Source: Methylibium sp.
GTDB taxonomy: Bacteria; Pseudomonadota; Gammaproteobacteria; Burkholderiales; Burkholderiaceae_C
Reading direction: 5' to 3'
DNA: 40,243 bases
Assembly: GCF_013817365.1 (NCBI RefSeq)
Contig: NZ_JACDCU010000003.1
Span: forward strand, 1-40,243
The notes beneath the pieces are model-generated. The model was not told where the DNA came from. It worked only from the letters and a program-made list of their open reading frames with translations, and did no database searches. Shown here one piece after another: positions 1 through 10,098 of the stretch (position 1 is its first letter; every line of letters starts with the position of its first letter). The position numbers were made by a program, and so were the translations under genes.

Positions 1-176
1 TTGTTCTCGATGCCTTGCGCTTCGGTGTTGGAGAAAGGCAGGTTGTTCGGGTCCTGACAAACCCGGAAGGCCTTGCGCGCGGGCGGCGCGTCTTGCGCGG
101 CAGCGGGCGCGACCAGGCCGACCGAAAAGGCCATCGCAAGGGTGCCGGCGGCCAGCCCGGCGACGGTCAAGGTCAT
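1..176 (-). CDS. xoxJ: XoxJ/MoxJ-like periplasmic substrate-binding protein associated with quinoprotein dehydrogenase (N-terminal part; truncated by window start)
   Basis: Minus-strand translation from ATG at 176 gives MTLTVAGLAAGTLAMAFSVGLVAPAAAQDAPPARKAFRVCQDPNNLPFSNTEAQGIEN: signal peptide plus the RVCxDPNNLPFSN motif typical of MoxJ/XoxJ. Directly follows a cytochrome and xoxF. Confidence 0.8.
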   Translation of the reverse strand, partial: MTLTVAGLAAGTLAMAFSVGLVAPAAAQDAPPARKAFRVCQDPNNLPFSNTEAQGIEN

Positions 177-568
177 TGGATCTCCGCCACTTTGGCGCGG
201 GTGATCGCACCGTCGGAGCGGCCTTTGAGGTAGGCGTAGAGGTGGTCGATGTTGTCCATCACCTGCTTGCTGTTGCCGAAGCTCTGCATGCCCTTTTGCA
301 GGCGACCGTCGCGCACGACCGTCACGAAGTCTTCTTTGCTCAGCACCTTCAGGCTGGCGATCAGCGAGGGGCCGACCATGCCTTCCTGGTTGGCGCCGTG
401 GCAGCGGTCGCAGGCAGCGGCGCGCCAAGTGCGAAAACCCTGCATGGTGTTGGCATCGACCTTGTAGCCGTCGACGACCTTGTAGAGCGGCTCTTTGGCA
501 TCTTGCGCCTGAGCGAATGAAACGCCCGCGCACAGGGCCAGGCTCAGGAGGGGGAGGCGAAACATCAT
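173..568 (-). CDS. xoxG: XoxG-like c-type cytochrome, single haem (CDRCHG), signal peptide
   Basis: ORF with N-terminal signal MMFRLPLLSLALCAGVSFAQAQ and one CxxCH motif. The stop overlaps the xoxJ start (ATGA). Start chosen at M28 (568) or M29 (565) of the track ORF. Confidence 0.85.
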   Translation of the reverse strand: MMFRLPLLSLALCAGVSFAQAQDAKEPLYKVVDGYKVDANTMQGFRTWRAAACDRCHGANQEGMVGPSLIASLKVLSKEDFVTVVRDGRLQKGMQSFGNSKQVMDNIDHLYAYLKGRSDGAITRAKVAEIQ

Positions 569-670
569 GATGGAAATGGTCCGTTTCAATGAAAGGGGGA
601 TGGCGCCCGTTGAGGTCCACCATCCCCGGAAAGCCCAGCCGCTTTGCACGGCTGGCTTGGATCGAAAAAC

Positions 671-2491
671 TTACTCCGGCAATGCCCAGACCGTCAAAGA
701 GCCGCCGAGTTCCGTGTACTGGTTCAGTTCACGGTAGCCGCCCACGGCGCCCAGACCGTCGGTGTCCTTCTCGAGGCCAGCCGCCATGCCGATACCGGCC
801 CAGCCGCCGATGCCCGAGAACGTGCCCAGGTACTGCTTGCCCTTGTGCTCGTACGTGAACATGTTGCCAATGATTCCGGACGGGGTCTTGAAGCGATACA
901 GCTCCTTGGTGATGTCCTTGGCATCGACGCACTTGAAGTGGCCTTCGAGCGTGCCGTAGCAAGACAGACCGCCCGCCGTGTTGAGCACGCCGCTCCACAC
1001 CGAGAACTTCTCGGCCTTGCTCTGCACGATCTTGCCTGTGCCTGCGTCCCAGGTGATGAAGTTGCCCATGCCGCCATGGCTTCCCGGTGCCGGGAACATG
1101 GACAACGTGGCGCCGACGTACGGCTGGCCTGCGGTGTATTCGACCTTGAACGGCTCGTAGTCCATGCAGACGTGGTTCGTCGGCACGTAGAAGAGCTTGG
1201 TGTTCGGATCGAACGAGGCCGGCTGCTGGTCCTTCGTGCCCAACGCCGCCGGGCAGATGCCCTTGGTGTTGACGTCAGGACCGTTCTGCGCGGTCGAGTA
1301 CTGCTTCACCACTTGCGGGCGGCCCGTCTTCATGTCGACGTGCGTGGCCCAGTTCACCTTCGGGTCGAACTTCTCGGCCACGAGCAACGCACCGGAGATG
1401 CGGTCCATGGTGTAGCCGAAGCCGTTGCGGTCGAAGTGCACCAGCGCCTTGGTGGGCTTGCCCTTGACGTTGATGTCCGCCAGGATCATCTCGTTGATGC
1501 CGTCGAAGTCCCACTCGTCGAACGGGGTCATCTGGTAGACCCACTTGGCCATGCCGGTGTCGACGTCGCGGGCGAAGATGGTCATCGTCCACTTGTTATC
1601 GCCCGGACGCTGCGAGGGATTCCAGGTGGAGGGGTTGCCGGTGCCGTAATAAACGAGATTGGGCGCCTTGTCGTAGCTGAACCAGCCCCAGGTGGTGCCG
1701 CCGCCGATCTTCCACTGATCGCCCTTCCAGGTCTTCAGCGAAGAATCCTTGCCGACCGGCTTCATCTGGCCGTCGGTCCAGGTCATGGTCTTTTCCGGAT
1801 CCATCAGCATCTCGGCGTCGGGGCCGACGCTGTAGCCCTTCCAGGCCAGCTTGCCGTCCGAGAGGTTGTAGGCGGCCAGGAAGCCGCGCACGCCCCACTC
1901 ACCGCCGGAGATGCCGGTGATGACCTTGTCCTTGAAGACGTGCGGCGCGTTGGTGTTCACGGCGCCGAGCTTCGGATCGCCGTTCTTCACGCTCCACAGG
2001 ACCTTGCCTGTCTTGGCGTCCATCGCCACGAGCATGGAGTCGGCCTGCTGCAGGATGATCTTGCCTTCGGCATACGCCAGACCGCGGTTGACGGTGTCGC
2101 AGCACATCTGCGGAATCACGGCCGGATCTTGCTTGGGCTCGTACTTCCAGACGATCTTCTGGGTGTTCAGGTCGAGCGCGAAGACCTTGTTGGGGAAGGG
2201 CGAATGCAGGTACATCATGTCGCCGATCACGAGGGGCGAGCCCTCGTGGCCGCGCAGCACGCCGGTGGAGAAGGTCCACGCGACCTGCAGCTTGCCGACG
2301 TTCTTGGTGTTGATCTGGTCCAGCTTGCTGTAGCGCTGGTTGTACATGTCGCCGGCCTGCACGGCCCAGTTCTTGGAATTGGCGATGTTCTTCTCGACAT
2401 CGGCATTGGCGTGCACCAGCATAGGCGCTGCCAGCAATGCCAATCCGAGAGGGCTCATCAAGCGCCAACCCGATTGCTTAGACACTTTCAT
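671..2491 (-). CDS. xoxF: Lanthanide-dependent methanol dehydrogenase (PQQ quinoprotein), XoxF5-like
   Basis: 606 aa with signal peptide, vicinal-Cys motif [22 protein letters not shown], and [16 protein letters not shown] with the extra Asp (DFD) diagnostic of Ln-dependent enzymes. Very similar to remembered XoxF1 of Methylorubrum extorquens. Confidence 0.95.
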   Translation of the reverse strand: MKVSKQSGWRLMSPLGLALLAAPMLVHANADVEKNIANSKNWAVQAGDMYNQRYSKLDQINTKNVGKLQVAWTFSTGVLRGHEGSPLVIGDMMYLHSPFPNKVFALDLNTQKIVWKYEPKQDPAVIPQMCCDTVNRGLAYAEGKIILQQADSMLVAMDAKTGKVLWSVKNGDPKLGAVNTNAPHVFKDKVITGISGGEWGVRGFLAAYNLSDGKLAWKGYSVGPDAEMLMDPEKTMTWTDGQMKPVGKDSSLKTWKGDQWKIGGGTTWGWFSYDKAPNLVYYGTGNPSTWNPSQRPGDNKWTMTIFARDVDTGMAKWVYQMTPFDEWDFDGINEMILADINVKGKPTKALVHFDRNGFGYTMDRISGALLVAEKFDPKVNWATHVDMKTGRPQVVKQYSTAQNGPDVNTKGICPAALGTKDQQPASFDPNTKLFYVPTNHVCMDYEPFKVEYTAGQPYVGATLSMFPAPGSHGGMGNFITWDAGTGKIVQSKAEKFSVWSGVLNTAGGLSCYGTLEGHFKCVDAKDITKELYRFKTPSGIIGNMFTYEHKGKQYLGTFSGIGGWAGIGMAAGLEKDTDGLGAVGGYRELNQYTELGGSLTVWALPE

Positions 2492-2590
2492 CGTCGTCTC
2501 CGTAGTAGGAATGGATGGGTACAGCTTTGGGTTTGCTCCTTAGCGCTCCCCACCGTGTTTGTATTCCCCGTCAGGCGCGTCTGATACCTA

Positions 2591-2605
2591 GGACAGACCC
2601 TGTCC
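2591..2605. promoter_or_regulatory. Perfect short palindrome GGACAG-ACC-CTGTCC in the xoxF/purC divergent intergenic region
   Basis: Read directly: 6-bp arms with a 3-nt spacer, about 100 bp upstream of the xoxF start. Function unproven. Confidence 0.4.
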
Positions 2606-2714
2606 GCCCGCGACCGGCCTCGGGCGCCTGACTCAGATTGAGACAAACCTAAGGGATTGCCCGGCCGGCCCGACTTCTACAATTCCGGGCTTCCCGTCTT
2701 TCAGGCTCGTTGCG

Positions 2715-3638
2715 ATGACCTCTCCGCCCGAAAACCGCCGTCAATCGCCGCCGCTGCTCGAAAGCCGGCTTCAATCGCTGCCGTTGATCGCGCGCGGCAA
2801 GGTTCGCGACAACTACGCCGTCGGCGCGGACCGCCTGCTGATGGTCGCGTCCGACCGGCTGAGCGCTTTCGACGTGGTGATGGCCGAGCCGATCCCGGAC
2901 AAGGGCGAACTGCTTACGCGCATGGCGCTGTTCTGGTTCGAGCGGCTGGGCGGCATCGTTCCCAACCACCTGACGGGCGAGGCGCCCGAAAGCGTGGTCG
3001 GCGAGTCGGAACGCGACCAGATTCGTGGCCGCTCGATGCTGGTCAAGCGCTTGCGGCCCCTGCCGGTCGAGGCGGTGGTGCGCGGCTATCTGGCGGGCTC
3101 GGGCTGGACGGAGTACCAGGCCGGCGGTGCCGTGTGCGGCGTGAAGCTTGCCGCGGGCCTGCGCAATGCCGACAAGCTGCCCGCGCCGATCTTCACGCCC
3201 GCCACCAAGGCCGAGAGCGGCGCCCACGACGAGAACATTTCCTTCGAGCGCATGGTGCAGATCGTCGGCGCGCCGCTGGCCGATCAGGTGCGCCGCACCT
3301 CCATCCTGCTGTACGAGACCGCTGCCGCGTTTGCGCTCGGCAAAGGGATCATCATCGCCGACACCAAGTTCGAGTTCGGCCTCGACGAGGCGGGCACGCT
3401 GATCCTGATGGACGAGGTGCTCACGCCCGATTCATCGCGTTTCTGGCCGGTTGAAGGCTATGCGCCGGGCGGCAATCCACCGAGCTACGACAAGCAGTTC
3501 GTGCGCGATTGGCTCGAGCAGGTGCGCATCGATGGCCGGCCTTGGAACAAGAAGGCCCCGGCGCCGGCATTGCCGAGCGACGTGGTCGAGAAGACGGCGC
3601 TCAAGTACCGTGAGGCGTTCGAGCGGCTCACTGGTTAG
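2715..3638 (+). CDS. purC: Phosphoribosylaminoimidazole-succinocarboxamide synthase (SAICAR synthase)
   Basis: 307 aa: [41 protein letters not shown]. Recognisable PurC. Confidence 0.96.
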   Translation: MTSPPENRRQSPPLLESRLQSLPLIARGKVRDNYAVGADRLLMVASDRLSAFDVVMAEPIPDKGELLTRMALFWFERLGGIVPNHLTGEAPESVVGESERDQIRGRSMLVKRLRPLPVEAVVRGYLAGSGWTEYQAGGAVCGVKLAAGLRNADKLPAPIFTPATKAESGAHDENISFERMVQIVGAPLADQVRRTSILLYETAAAFALGKGIIIADTKFEFGLDEAGTLILMDEVLTPDSSRFWPVEGYAPGGNPPSYDKQFVRDWLEQVRIDGRPWNKKAPAPALPSDVVEKTALKYREAFERLTG

Positions 3639-4576
3639 AACAGCACCATGCTGAGCTTGCGCCGATAAGCATCCACCACGGGGTCGCTGGCGACTGCAGC
3701 AGAGCGCCCGGCGATCTCGAGCGTGCCTTTGGCCTCGGCGGCGGCCGGCTTGGGCAGCGGCTTGGTCAGGATCTCGAGCACGGCCACGTAAAGCTTGCGG
3801 GCACGCTCCTCGCCCCAGGCCTTGTCGCGCATGAGGATCTCGAGCAGCTCGTCCATCGCCTCGGTGTAGCGCTGCTCGGCCACATGACGCTGCGCGAGTT
3901 CGAAGCGCGCCGCGAAGTCGCGCTTGTTGGCAGCGAGGGCGGCGTTCAGCGCATCCAGCGGCCGCGCATGCACAGCAGCTTCGCAGGCTTCGAGCCACAG
4001 GCCGAGCGCCGCGGCTCGCACGTCGACGATGGCCTTGGGCACCAGCGGCTCGTAGATGCGCCGCGCATCGTCGGTGCGGCCGGCTTCGAGGAGACGCTTG
4101 ACATAGTCGGCTCGGATCGCATCGTCGCCCGGCGCCAGCGCGAGCGCCTCGGAGAGCTTGGCGAGCGCGGCTTCGGGATCGCCGCCGGCGGCCAGTTGTT
4201 CGGCCTCCTGCACTTCTTCCTCGGCGGCGAGTGCTTCGGTGCTCGGCACGTGCTTGTCGAGGAACGCGCGGATCTGGGCTTCGGGCAGCGCGCCGACGAA
4301 GCCGTCGACCGGCTGCCCGCCGAGGAACATCACGCAAAACGGGATCGAACGCACCCCGAAGGCTTGGCTCAACTGGCCGGCGATTTCGGGCTGCGCTTCG
4401 CTGTCGAGCTTGGCCAGGGTGAAGCGCCCGGCGTAAGCCACTTCCAGCTTCTCGAGCATCGGCCCGAGCGTCTTGCACGGTCCGCACCACGGCGCCCAGA
4501 TGTCGAGCAGCACCGGCTGCTTCAGCGAGGCGGTGATCAGGTCGGATTCGAAGTTTTGAAGGGTGATGTCGATCAT
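3635..4576 (-). CDS. ybbN: Thioredoxin domain plus TPR protein, YbbN/CnoX-like
   Basis: N-terminal [18 protein letters not shown] thioredoxin site followed by helical repeats; 313 aa. Confidence 0.88.
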   Translation of the reverse strand: MIDITLQNFESDLITASLKQPVLLDIWAPWCGPCKTLGPMLEKLEVAYAGRFTLAKLDSEAQPEIAGQLSQAFGVRSIPFCVMFLGGQPVDGFVGALPEAQIRAFLDKHVPSTEALAAEEEVQEAEQLAAGGDPEAALAKLSEALALAPGDDAIRADYVKRLLEAGRTDDARRIYEPLVPKAIVDVRAAALGLWLEACEAAVHARPLDALNAALAANKRDFAARFELAQRHVAEQRYTEAMDELLEILMRDKAWGEERARKLYVAVLEILTKPLPKPAAAEAKGTLEIAGRSAAVASDPVVDAYRRKLSMVLF

Positions 4577-4669
4577 GGTCTTGAGAATGAGTACCGGCTC
4601 GGCGAGCCCCGTACGTCGCCTGCACGCCGCCTACAATTTGCGGCTTTCCTGTCGAGAACCGGAGCGGCC

Positions 4670-5188
4670 GTGAGCGCAGCGATTCCCCTGATCGGCGTGG
4701 TGATGGGCTCCAGCAGCGACTGGGAGGTCATGAGCCACGCAGCCGACATTCTCACCGAGTTCGGCGTGCCCTTCGAGGCGCAGGTGGTCTCGGCGCACCG
4801 CATGCCCGACGACATGTTCCGCTACGCCGAAGGCGCCCGCGAGCGCGGGCTCGCCGCCATCATCGCCGGCGCCGGCGGCGCCGCGCATCTGCCCGGCATG
4901 CTGGCCGCCAAGACGTCCGTACCGGTGCTCGGCGTGCCGGTGCCTTCCAAGCATCTGCAGGGTGTCGATTCGCTGCACAGCATCGTGCAGATGCCGCGCG
5001 GCGTGCCGGTGGCCACCTTCGCGATCGGTGCGGCCGGCGCGGCCAACGCGGCGCTGTTCGCGGTGGCGCTGCTGGCCCATGCCGATGCTGCGCTGCGCGA
5101 GCGGCTCGATGCGTTTCGCGCCCGGCAGACCGAAGCCGCGCGGGCAATGACCGTCGGCTTGGCGGCGCCGGCGCGCCAGCAAGGCTGA
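4670..5188 (+). CDS. purE: N5-carboxyaminoimidazole ribonucleotide mutase
   Basis: GTG start: [36 protein letters not shown]...[16 protein letters not shown]. The track ORF starts too far upstream. Followed immediately by purK. Confidence 0.94.
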   Translation: MSAAIPLIGVVMGSSSDWEVMSHAADILTEFGVPFEAQVVSAHRMPDDMFRYAEGARERGLAAIIAGAGGAAHLPGMLAAKTSVPVLGVPVPSKHLQGVDSLHSIVQMPRGVPVATFAIGAAGAANAALFAVALLAHADAALRERLDAFRARQTEAARAMTVGLAAPARQQG

Positions 5189-5190
5189 CG

Positions 5191-6381
5191 ATGAGCCATC
5201 ACAAGACCATCCTTCCCGCCCTCAGCGGCGCCGGCGCGCAGGCCACCACGCTCGGCGTCATGGGCGGCGGCCAGCTCGGCCGCATGTTCGTGCAGGCGGC
5301 GCAGCGGCTGGGTTACTTCACGGCGGTGCTCGACCCTGATGTCGCCAGCCCCGCCGGCCTGGTGTCGCACGTGCACGTACAAACAGACTACCTCGACGAG
5401 CAGGGCCTGGCGCAGATGCTGCAACGCTGCGCTGCCATCACCACCGAGTTCGAGAACGTGCCGGCCGGCGCGCTCTACACACTGGGCGCGCACCTGCCGG
5501 CCGCGCCGGGCGCCGACGCAGTGGCGATCTGCCAGAACCGCGCCGCCGAAAAACTGCACTTTCGCCGCTGCGACGTGGCTTGCGCGCCGCATGCGGTGAT
5601 CGAGACGGCCGAGCAGTTCGCCACTGTCGATGACGCGCTGCTGCCCGGCATTCTGAAAACGATCAGCCTCGGCTACGACGGCAAGGGCCAGATGCGCGTT
5701 CGAACGCGCGACGAACTGGCTGCTGCGTGGCGGGAGTTGGGCGGCACGCCGTGCGTGCTCGAGAAACTGCTGCCGCTGGCTTTCGAGGTGAGCGTGATCC
5801 TGGCACGCGGTGCCAGTGAGGACGTTGTGCTGCTCCCGGTCCAGCGCAACCTGCACCGGGACGGCGTCCTGGCGGTCACCGAAGTGCCGGCGCCGGGCGT
5901 GAGCGAGGCGCTCGCGGCGCAGGCGGGCGAGGCAGCCACGCGCATTGCCGCCGGCCTGAACTACGTCGGTGTGCTGTGCGTCGAGTTCTTCGTGCTCGAA
6001 GACGGCACGTTGGTCGCCAACGAGATGGCGCCGCGGCCGCACAACTCCGGCCACTACAGCCTCGACGCCTGCGACGTGTCGCAGTTCGAGTTGCAGGTGC
6101 GCTGCATGACCGGGCTGCCGCTCACCGCGCCGCGCCTGCATTCGGCCGCGGTCATGCTCAACCTGCTCGGCGACCTGTGGTTCGACGCACAGGGGCGTGA
6201 GCGCACGCCGCCGTGGGCCGAGGTGCTGGCGTTGCCCGGTGCTCACCTGCACCTGTACGGCAAGAGCGGCGCGCGGCCCGCCCGCAAGATGGGCCACCTG
6301 ACGGTGACCGCTGCAACGTTCGAGGCGGCGCGCGCGGTGGCGCTCGAAGCCGCGGCGCTGCTAGGACTGCCGGCGTTCTGA
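5191..6381 (+). CDS. purK: 5-(carboxyamino)imidazole ribonucleotide synthase
   Basis: GVMGGGQLGRMFVQAAQRLGY...EMAPRPHNSGHYSLDAC: ATP-grasp PurK; 2 nt after the purE stop. Confidence 0.95.
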   Translation: MSHHKTILPALSGAGAQATTLGVMGGGQLGRMFVQAAQRLGYFTAVLDPDVASPAGLVSHVHVQTDYLDEQGLAQMLQRCAAITTEFENVPAGALYTLGAHLPAAPGADAVAICQNRAAEKLHFRRCDVACAPHAVIETAEQFATVDDALLPGILKTISLGYDGKGQMRVRTRDELAAAWRELGGTPCVLEKLLPLAFEVSVILARGASEDVVLLPVQRNLHRDGVLAVTEVPAPGVSEALAAQAGEAATRIAAGLNYVGVLCVEFFVLEDGTLVANEMAPRPHNSGHYSLDACDVSQFELQVRCMTGLPLTAPRLHSAAVMLNLLGDLWFDAQGRERTPPWAEVLALPGAHLHLYGKSGARPARKMGHLTVTAATFEAARAVALEAAALLGLPAF

Positions 6382-6391
6382 CCGGCCCGCG

Positions 6392-7393
6392 ATGACAAGG
6401 CTGGACGGCACCGTGCCGCAAGCTGCCGCGCAGGCCGCCCGGCGGCTCGCAGAGGGTGAACTGGTCGCCTTCGCGACCGAGACGGTCTACGGCCTCGGCG
6501 CGCGCGCCGACGACGATGCGGCCGTCGCGAAGATCTTCCATGCAAAGGGCCGGCCGGCCGACCATCCGCTGATCGTGCACGTGACGAACATCCCTGCCGC
6601 CGCTGCGTTCTGCGATGCCCTGCCGCCGCTCGCCCAGCGGCTGATGACGACGTTCTGGCCGGGGCCGCTGACGGTCATCGTCGCCCGCCGCCGCGGCGTG
6701 GCCGAAGCTGCGGCCGGCGGCCACGCCACCATCGGTCTTCGCGCACCGGCCCATCCGCTGGCCCAGGCGCTGCTCGCCGAAGCGGCGGCGCTCGGCGTAC
6801 CGGGCATCGCAGCGCCGAGCGCCAACCGCTACGGCCGCATCAGCCCGACCCGCGCCGCGCATGTTCGAAGCGAGTTCGCCGATGTGTTGCCGGATCTGTG
6901 CGTGCTCGACGGCGGCGACTGTGCCGTCGGCATCGAGTCGAGCATCATCGATTGCTCGCGCGGCCATGCCGTTTTGCTGCGATCCGGCGTGCTGACCCGT
7001 GCGCAACTCGAGGCTGCGGCGGGCGAGCCGCTGCGCGAAGCCGACGCCTCGGCGCCGCGTGCTTCAGGCACCCTGGCCTCGCACTACGCGCCGCGCGCCA
7101 CGCTGCGGCTGATGTCCGGCGCCGCGCTGCGCAGCGCGCTCGAGGTGCTGCCGCTCGAAGCCCTGCCCGCCTCGAGCCCACGCAGGCTGGCGGTATATTC
7201 TCGCAGCACCCTGCCGCCGCGTCTGGCGGGTCGGCGCATGCCGGACGATGCCGCGGCTGCGGCGCATGAACTCTTTGCAGTGCTGCGCTCGTTCGACGAC
7301 GAAGGCGTGCAGCTCATCTGGGTCGAGGAGCCGCCGCCCGATGCCGCCTGGGACGGCGTGCGCGACCGGCTGCGGCGTGCCGCCACGCGCTGA
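6392..7393 (+). CDS. L-threonylcarbamoyladenylate synthase (Sua5/YrdC family)
   Basis: LVAFATETVYGLGARADDDAAVAKIFHAKGRPADHPLIVH; C-terminal Sua5-like extension. Confidence 0.92.
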   Translation: MTRLDGTVPQAAAQAARRLAEGELVAFATETVYGLGARADDDAAVAKIFHAKGRPADHPLIVHVTNIPAAAAFCDALPPLAQRLMTTFWPGPLTVIVARRRGVAEAAAGGHATIGLRAPAHPLAQALLAEAAALGVPGIAAPSANRYGRISPTRAAHVRSEFADVLPDLCVLDGGDCAVGIESSIIDCSRGHAVLLRSGVLTRAQLEAAAGEPLREADASAPRASGTLASHYAPRATLRLMSGAALRSALEVLPLEALPASSPRRLAVYSRSTLPPRLAGRRMPDDAAAAAHELFAVLRSFDDEGVQLIWVEEPPPDAAWDGVRDRLRRAATR

Positions 7394-7436
7394 AGCGCTT
7401 CCTTCTCCCTTCGCCTTTTCGCTTCCTGGAGCACGC

Positions 7437-8504
7437 ATGACTGTTGGCACTTTTTCCGTTCGCGGCACGGGCCGCCTGATGCCGCCGACGGCGTGGCGCG
7501 CCGCGGCGAGCGCCGTGCTGCTCGCACTGGCCGGTTGCGGCGGCGGCGACACCGTCGACGACTTCTCGCCGCGGCGGCTGCTGGTGCTGGGCGACGAGAC
7601 GAGCGTGATCACGGCCGACGGGCTCAAGTACAGCGTCAATGCGCTCGATCCCGTGGCGCCGGCCCCTGCGCCGGGGGCCTCGGCGCCGACGGGGGTAGAC
7701 AACCCTCCCGCAGGCCCGATCGATTGCCGTGCGAACCGCCTGTGGATCCAGGTGATCGCCGAGGAGTACGGCTTCGGCTTCGAGGAGTGCAACAGCGATC
7801 CTGCCGGCACGCCGCAGCGAGGCATCATTTATGCGACGGTCGGCGCGCGGGTGGCCGACATCGCGGCTCAGGTCGGCGCCCACGAGGCCAGCAGCAGCTT
7901 CACGTCGTCCGATCTGGTGACCGTGTTCGTCGGCCAGCACGACATCCTCGACATCTACGCGAGCGTGACGGCTGCCGATCAATGCCGATACGCCGTGGCC
8001 GACCCCGATCGCTCGGGCGTGGCCGCGCGTTCCGCGCGCGAGCGGGGCGCGGCGCTGGGCCGGCAGATCAACGCCATCGCGCGCAACGGCGACGGAGGCA
8101 GGGTGCTTTTCGTGACCGTGCCGAATCAGGGGGCGACGCCTTTCGCGAGGCAGCAGCCGACCGACTTCAACCGCCGTGACTGCCTGCACAACCTGACCGA
8201 TGCCTTCAACGCCGGCTTGCGCACCGACGTCGTCGCAGACGGGCGGCAGGTCGGGCTGGTGGCCATCGACGAGCAGGTGGAACTGATCCTCGACGACAAC
8301 GATCGCTTCGGCTTCGACGATGCGAACGTGACCGACGCGACGTGCAGACCCGAAACTCCCTTGCCCAACTGCACCACCGGCACGCTGAAGTACGCCGCCA
8401 GCAGCGACGACTACCTGTGGGCCGACGATCTGCATTTCGGCCCCGAACTGCACGATCTGCTTGGCGACCTGGCGACTTCGCGGGTGCGCAACAACCCGTT
8501 CTGA
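7437..8504 (+). CDS. SGNH/GDSL-like lipoprotein with degenerate catalytic block I
   Basis: Start MTVGTF at 7437, lipobox-like LALAGCGGG. Same layout as the downstream GDSL gene, but GDETS replaces GDSLS. Confidence 0.7.
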   Translation: MTVGTFSVRGTGRLMPPTAWRAAASAVLLALAGCGGGDTVDDFSPRRLLVLGDETSVITADGLKYSVNALDPVAPAPAPGASAPTGVDNPPAGPIDCRANRLWIQVIAEEYGFGFEECNSDPAGTPQRGIIYATVGARVADIAAQVGAHEASSSFTSSDLVTVFVGQHDILDIYASVTAADQCRYAVADPDRSGVAARSARERGAALGRQINAIARNGDGGRVLFVTVPNQGATPFARQQPTDFNRRDCLHNLTDAFNAGLRTDVVADGRQVGLVAIDEQVELILDDNDRFGFDDANVTDATCRPETPLPNCTTGTLKYAASSDDYLWADDLHFGPELHDLLGDLATSRVRNNPF

Positions 8505-8655
8505 TCCGGAGGTTGCCAGGCGCGGGCAGCGTTTGTTGCCGCAGCGACCTGCCGGGTTTCTCCGCTGCGAAGCGTGCCGGAGCGCCGCCTACAGTCGGCG
8601 CTCCCCGGCGGCCACACTCGAGGGCCGACTGCGCACATCACAAGGACGCCGCACG

Positions 8656-9729
8656 ATGAACAAGACCTTGCGCCGCTGCGGCGTTTCACTCGCGATGGCG
8701 AGCCTGCTGGTGGCCTGTGGCGGCGGCAGTGACGACGACGATTATTCAAGGGTCGTCAACTTCGGCGACAGCCTCAGCGACGCCGGCACCTACCAGGTAA
8801 CGGAGGTGGCGGCGAGCGGCGGCGGTCGCTTCACGGTCAACGGACCCGACGTGCGGCTGTGGACCGATCTGTTGGCCGGGGAAGTGGGTGCGGCGGCGCC
8901 TTGCCCGGCGGAAAAAGGGCTCAACAGCGACCCTGCCGTCCTCACACCGGTCATGCCGCCCATTCCTCAACCCGATTGCTACAACTATGCGCAAGGCGGC
9001 TCGCGCGTGACGGAGCCGATCGGGCCCAACAACCGTGCCTTGCAGCCGATTGCGCCGAGCGGTGCGCTGGGTCACCTCACCGTGCCGCTGGTGACCCAGG
9101 TGTCGCGTCATCTCGCCAAAGGCAACGGCCGCTTCGGCGACGACGAACTGGTCACCGTGCTGGCCGGCGGCAATGATCTGTTCATCAACCTTGCGGCGGT
9201 CGATGCCGCCGCGATGCAGCCCGGGGCGACGCAACAATCGGTCGATGCGGCCGTTCAGGCGGCACTCGTGGCCATGGGTAATGCCGGCGCGCAGCTGGCG
9301 ACGCTGATCGAGGAGCAAATGGTCGCCAAGGGCGCCGAGCGGGTCGTGCTGGTCAACCTGCCGGACGCCAGCCTGACGCCGAGCGCACGCGAGGAGAGCC
9401 CGCAGACGCAAGCGCTCATCCGGCAGATGACGACGACCTTCAACACGCAACTCCAAGCCGGCGTGAACGGCGTGAACGAGGTGTTGGTGGTCGATGCCTT
9501 TGCTCAAAGCCAGGACGAGGCCGCCAATCCCGGGCGCTACGAGCTCGACAACGTGAGCGACGGAGCCTGCACGTCCTCACTGGGCTCATGGAACTGCACC
9601 CAGGCCACGCTCATTGCGGGCGACACGTCTCGCTACCTGTTTGCCGACGACGTGCATCCCACGCCGTACGGCCATTTCCTGATCGCCGACGCAGTGCTCA
9701 CCGCCCTGGCTCGGCGCGGCTGGCTCTGA
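8656..9729 (+). CDS. SGNH/GDSL hydrolase family lipoprotein
   Basis: Start MNKTLRRCG at 8656; lipobox LLVACGGG; blocks GDSLSD, GGNDLF and DDVH present. Confidence 0.88.
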   Translation: MNKTLRRCGVSLAMASLLVACGGGSDDDDYSRVVNFGDSLSDAGTYQVTEVAASGGGRFTVNGPDVRLWTDLLAGEVGAAAPCPAEKGLNSDPAVLTPVMPPIPQPDCYNYAQGGSRVTEPIGPNNRALQPIAPSGALGHLTVPLVTQVSRHLAKGNGRFGDDELVTVLAGGNDLFINLAAVDAAAMQPGATQQSVDAAVQAALVAMGNAGAQLATLIEEQMVAKGAERVVLVNLPDASLTPSAREESPQTQALIRQMTTTFNTQLQAGVNGVNEVLVVDAFAQSQDEAANPGRYELDNVSDGACTSSLGSWNCTQATLIAGDTSRYLFADDVHPTPYGHFLIADAVLTALARRGWL

Positions 9730-9743
9730 GCCGACGGCGCTTT

Positions 9744-10034
9744 TCACCGCGGGCCGCACGTTTCTCGCCCCCGCCACTTGAGCGCCAGGATCACGAGCGC
9801 CAGGCCGAGCGTCACGCTGTTGGCCAGCACCATCGGCCACGAACGCAGCGCCAGGCCGTAGACGAGCCACAGCGCGATGCCCAGCGTGAAGCTGACGTAC
9901 ATGCCCAGCGACACGCCGGCCAGATCGCGCGTTCGCCAGGCCAGCCAAGCCTGCGGCACGAAGGCCGCGGTGGTCAGCAGCGCGGCGGCATAGCCGACCC
10001 ATTCCCAGGAAAAAACGACGGCCGGCGGGCTCAT
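9744..10034 (-). CDS. SemiSWEET / PQ-loop family small membrane protein
   Basis: MSPPAVVFSWEWVGYAAALLTTAAFVPQAWLAWRTRDLAGVSLGMY; three hydrophobic helices and a PQ motif. Confidence 0.8.
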   Translation of the reverse strand: MSPPAVVFSWEWVGYAAALLTTAAFVPQAWLAWRTRDLAGVSLGMYVSFTLGIALWLVYGLALRSWPMVLANSVTLGLALVILALKWRGRETCGPR

Positions 10035-10098
10035 TGGAGCACCCTGCGCGCGACGCGCGGTTCCGTCGAACGGGAGCACGAGGGGCGGCCCGGCGTGT

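Noticed and set aside
644-2584. 646-aa plus-strand ORF antisense to xoxF
   Set aside because: GC-rich shadow frame opposite a clearly recognised gene; its His/Val/Leu/Gly-rich text matches no family.
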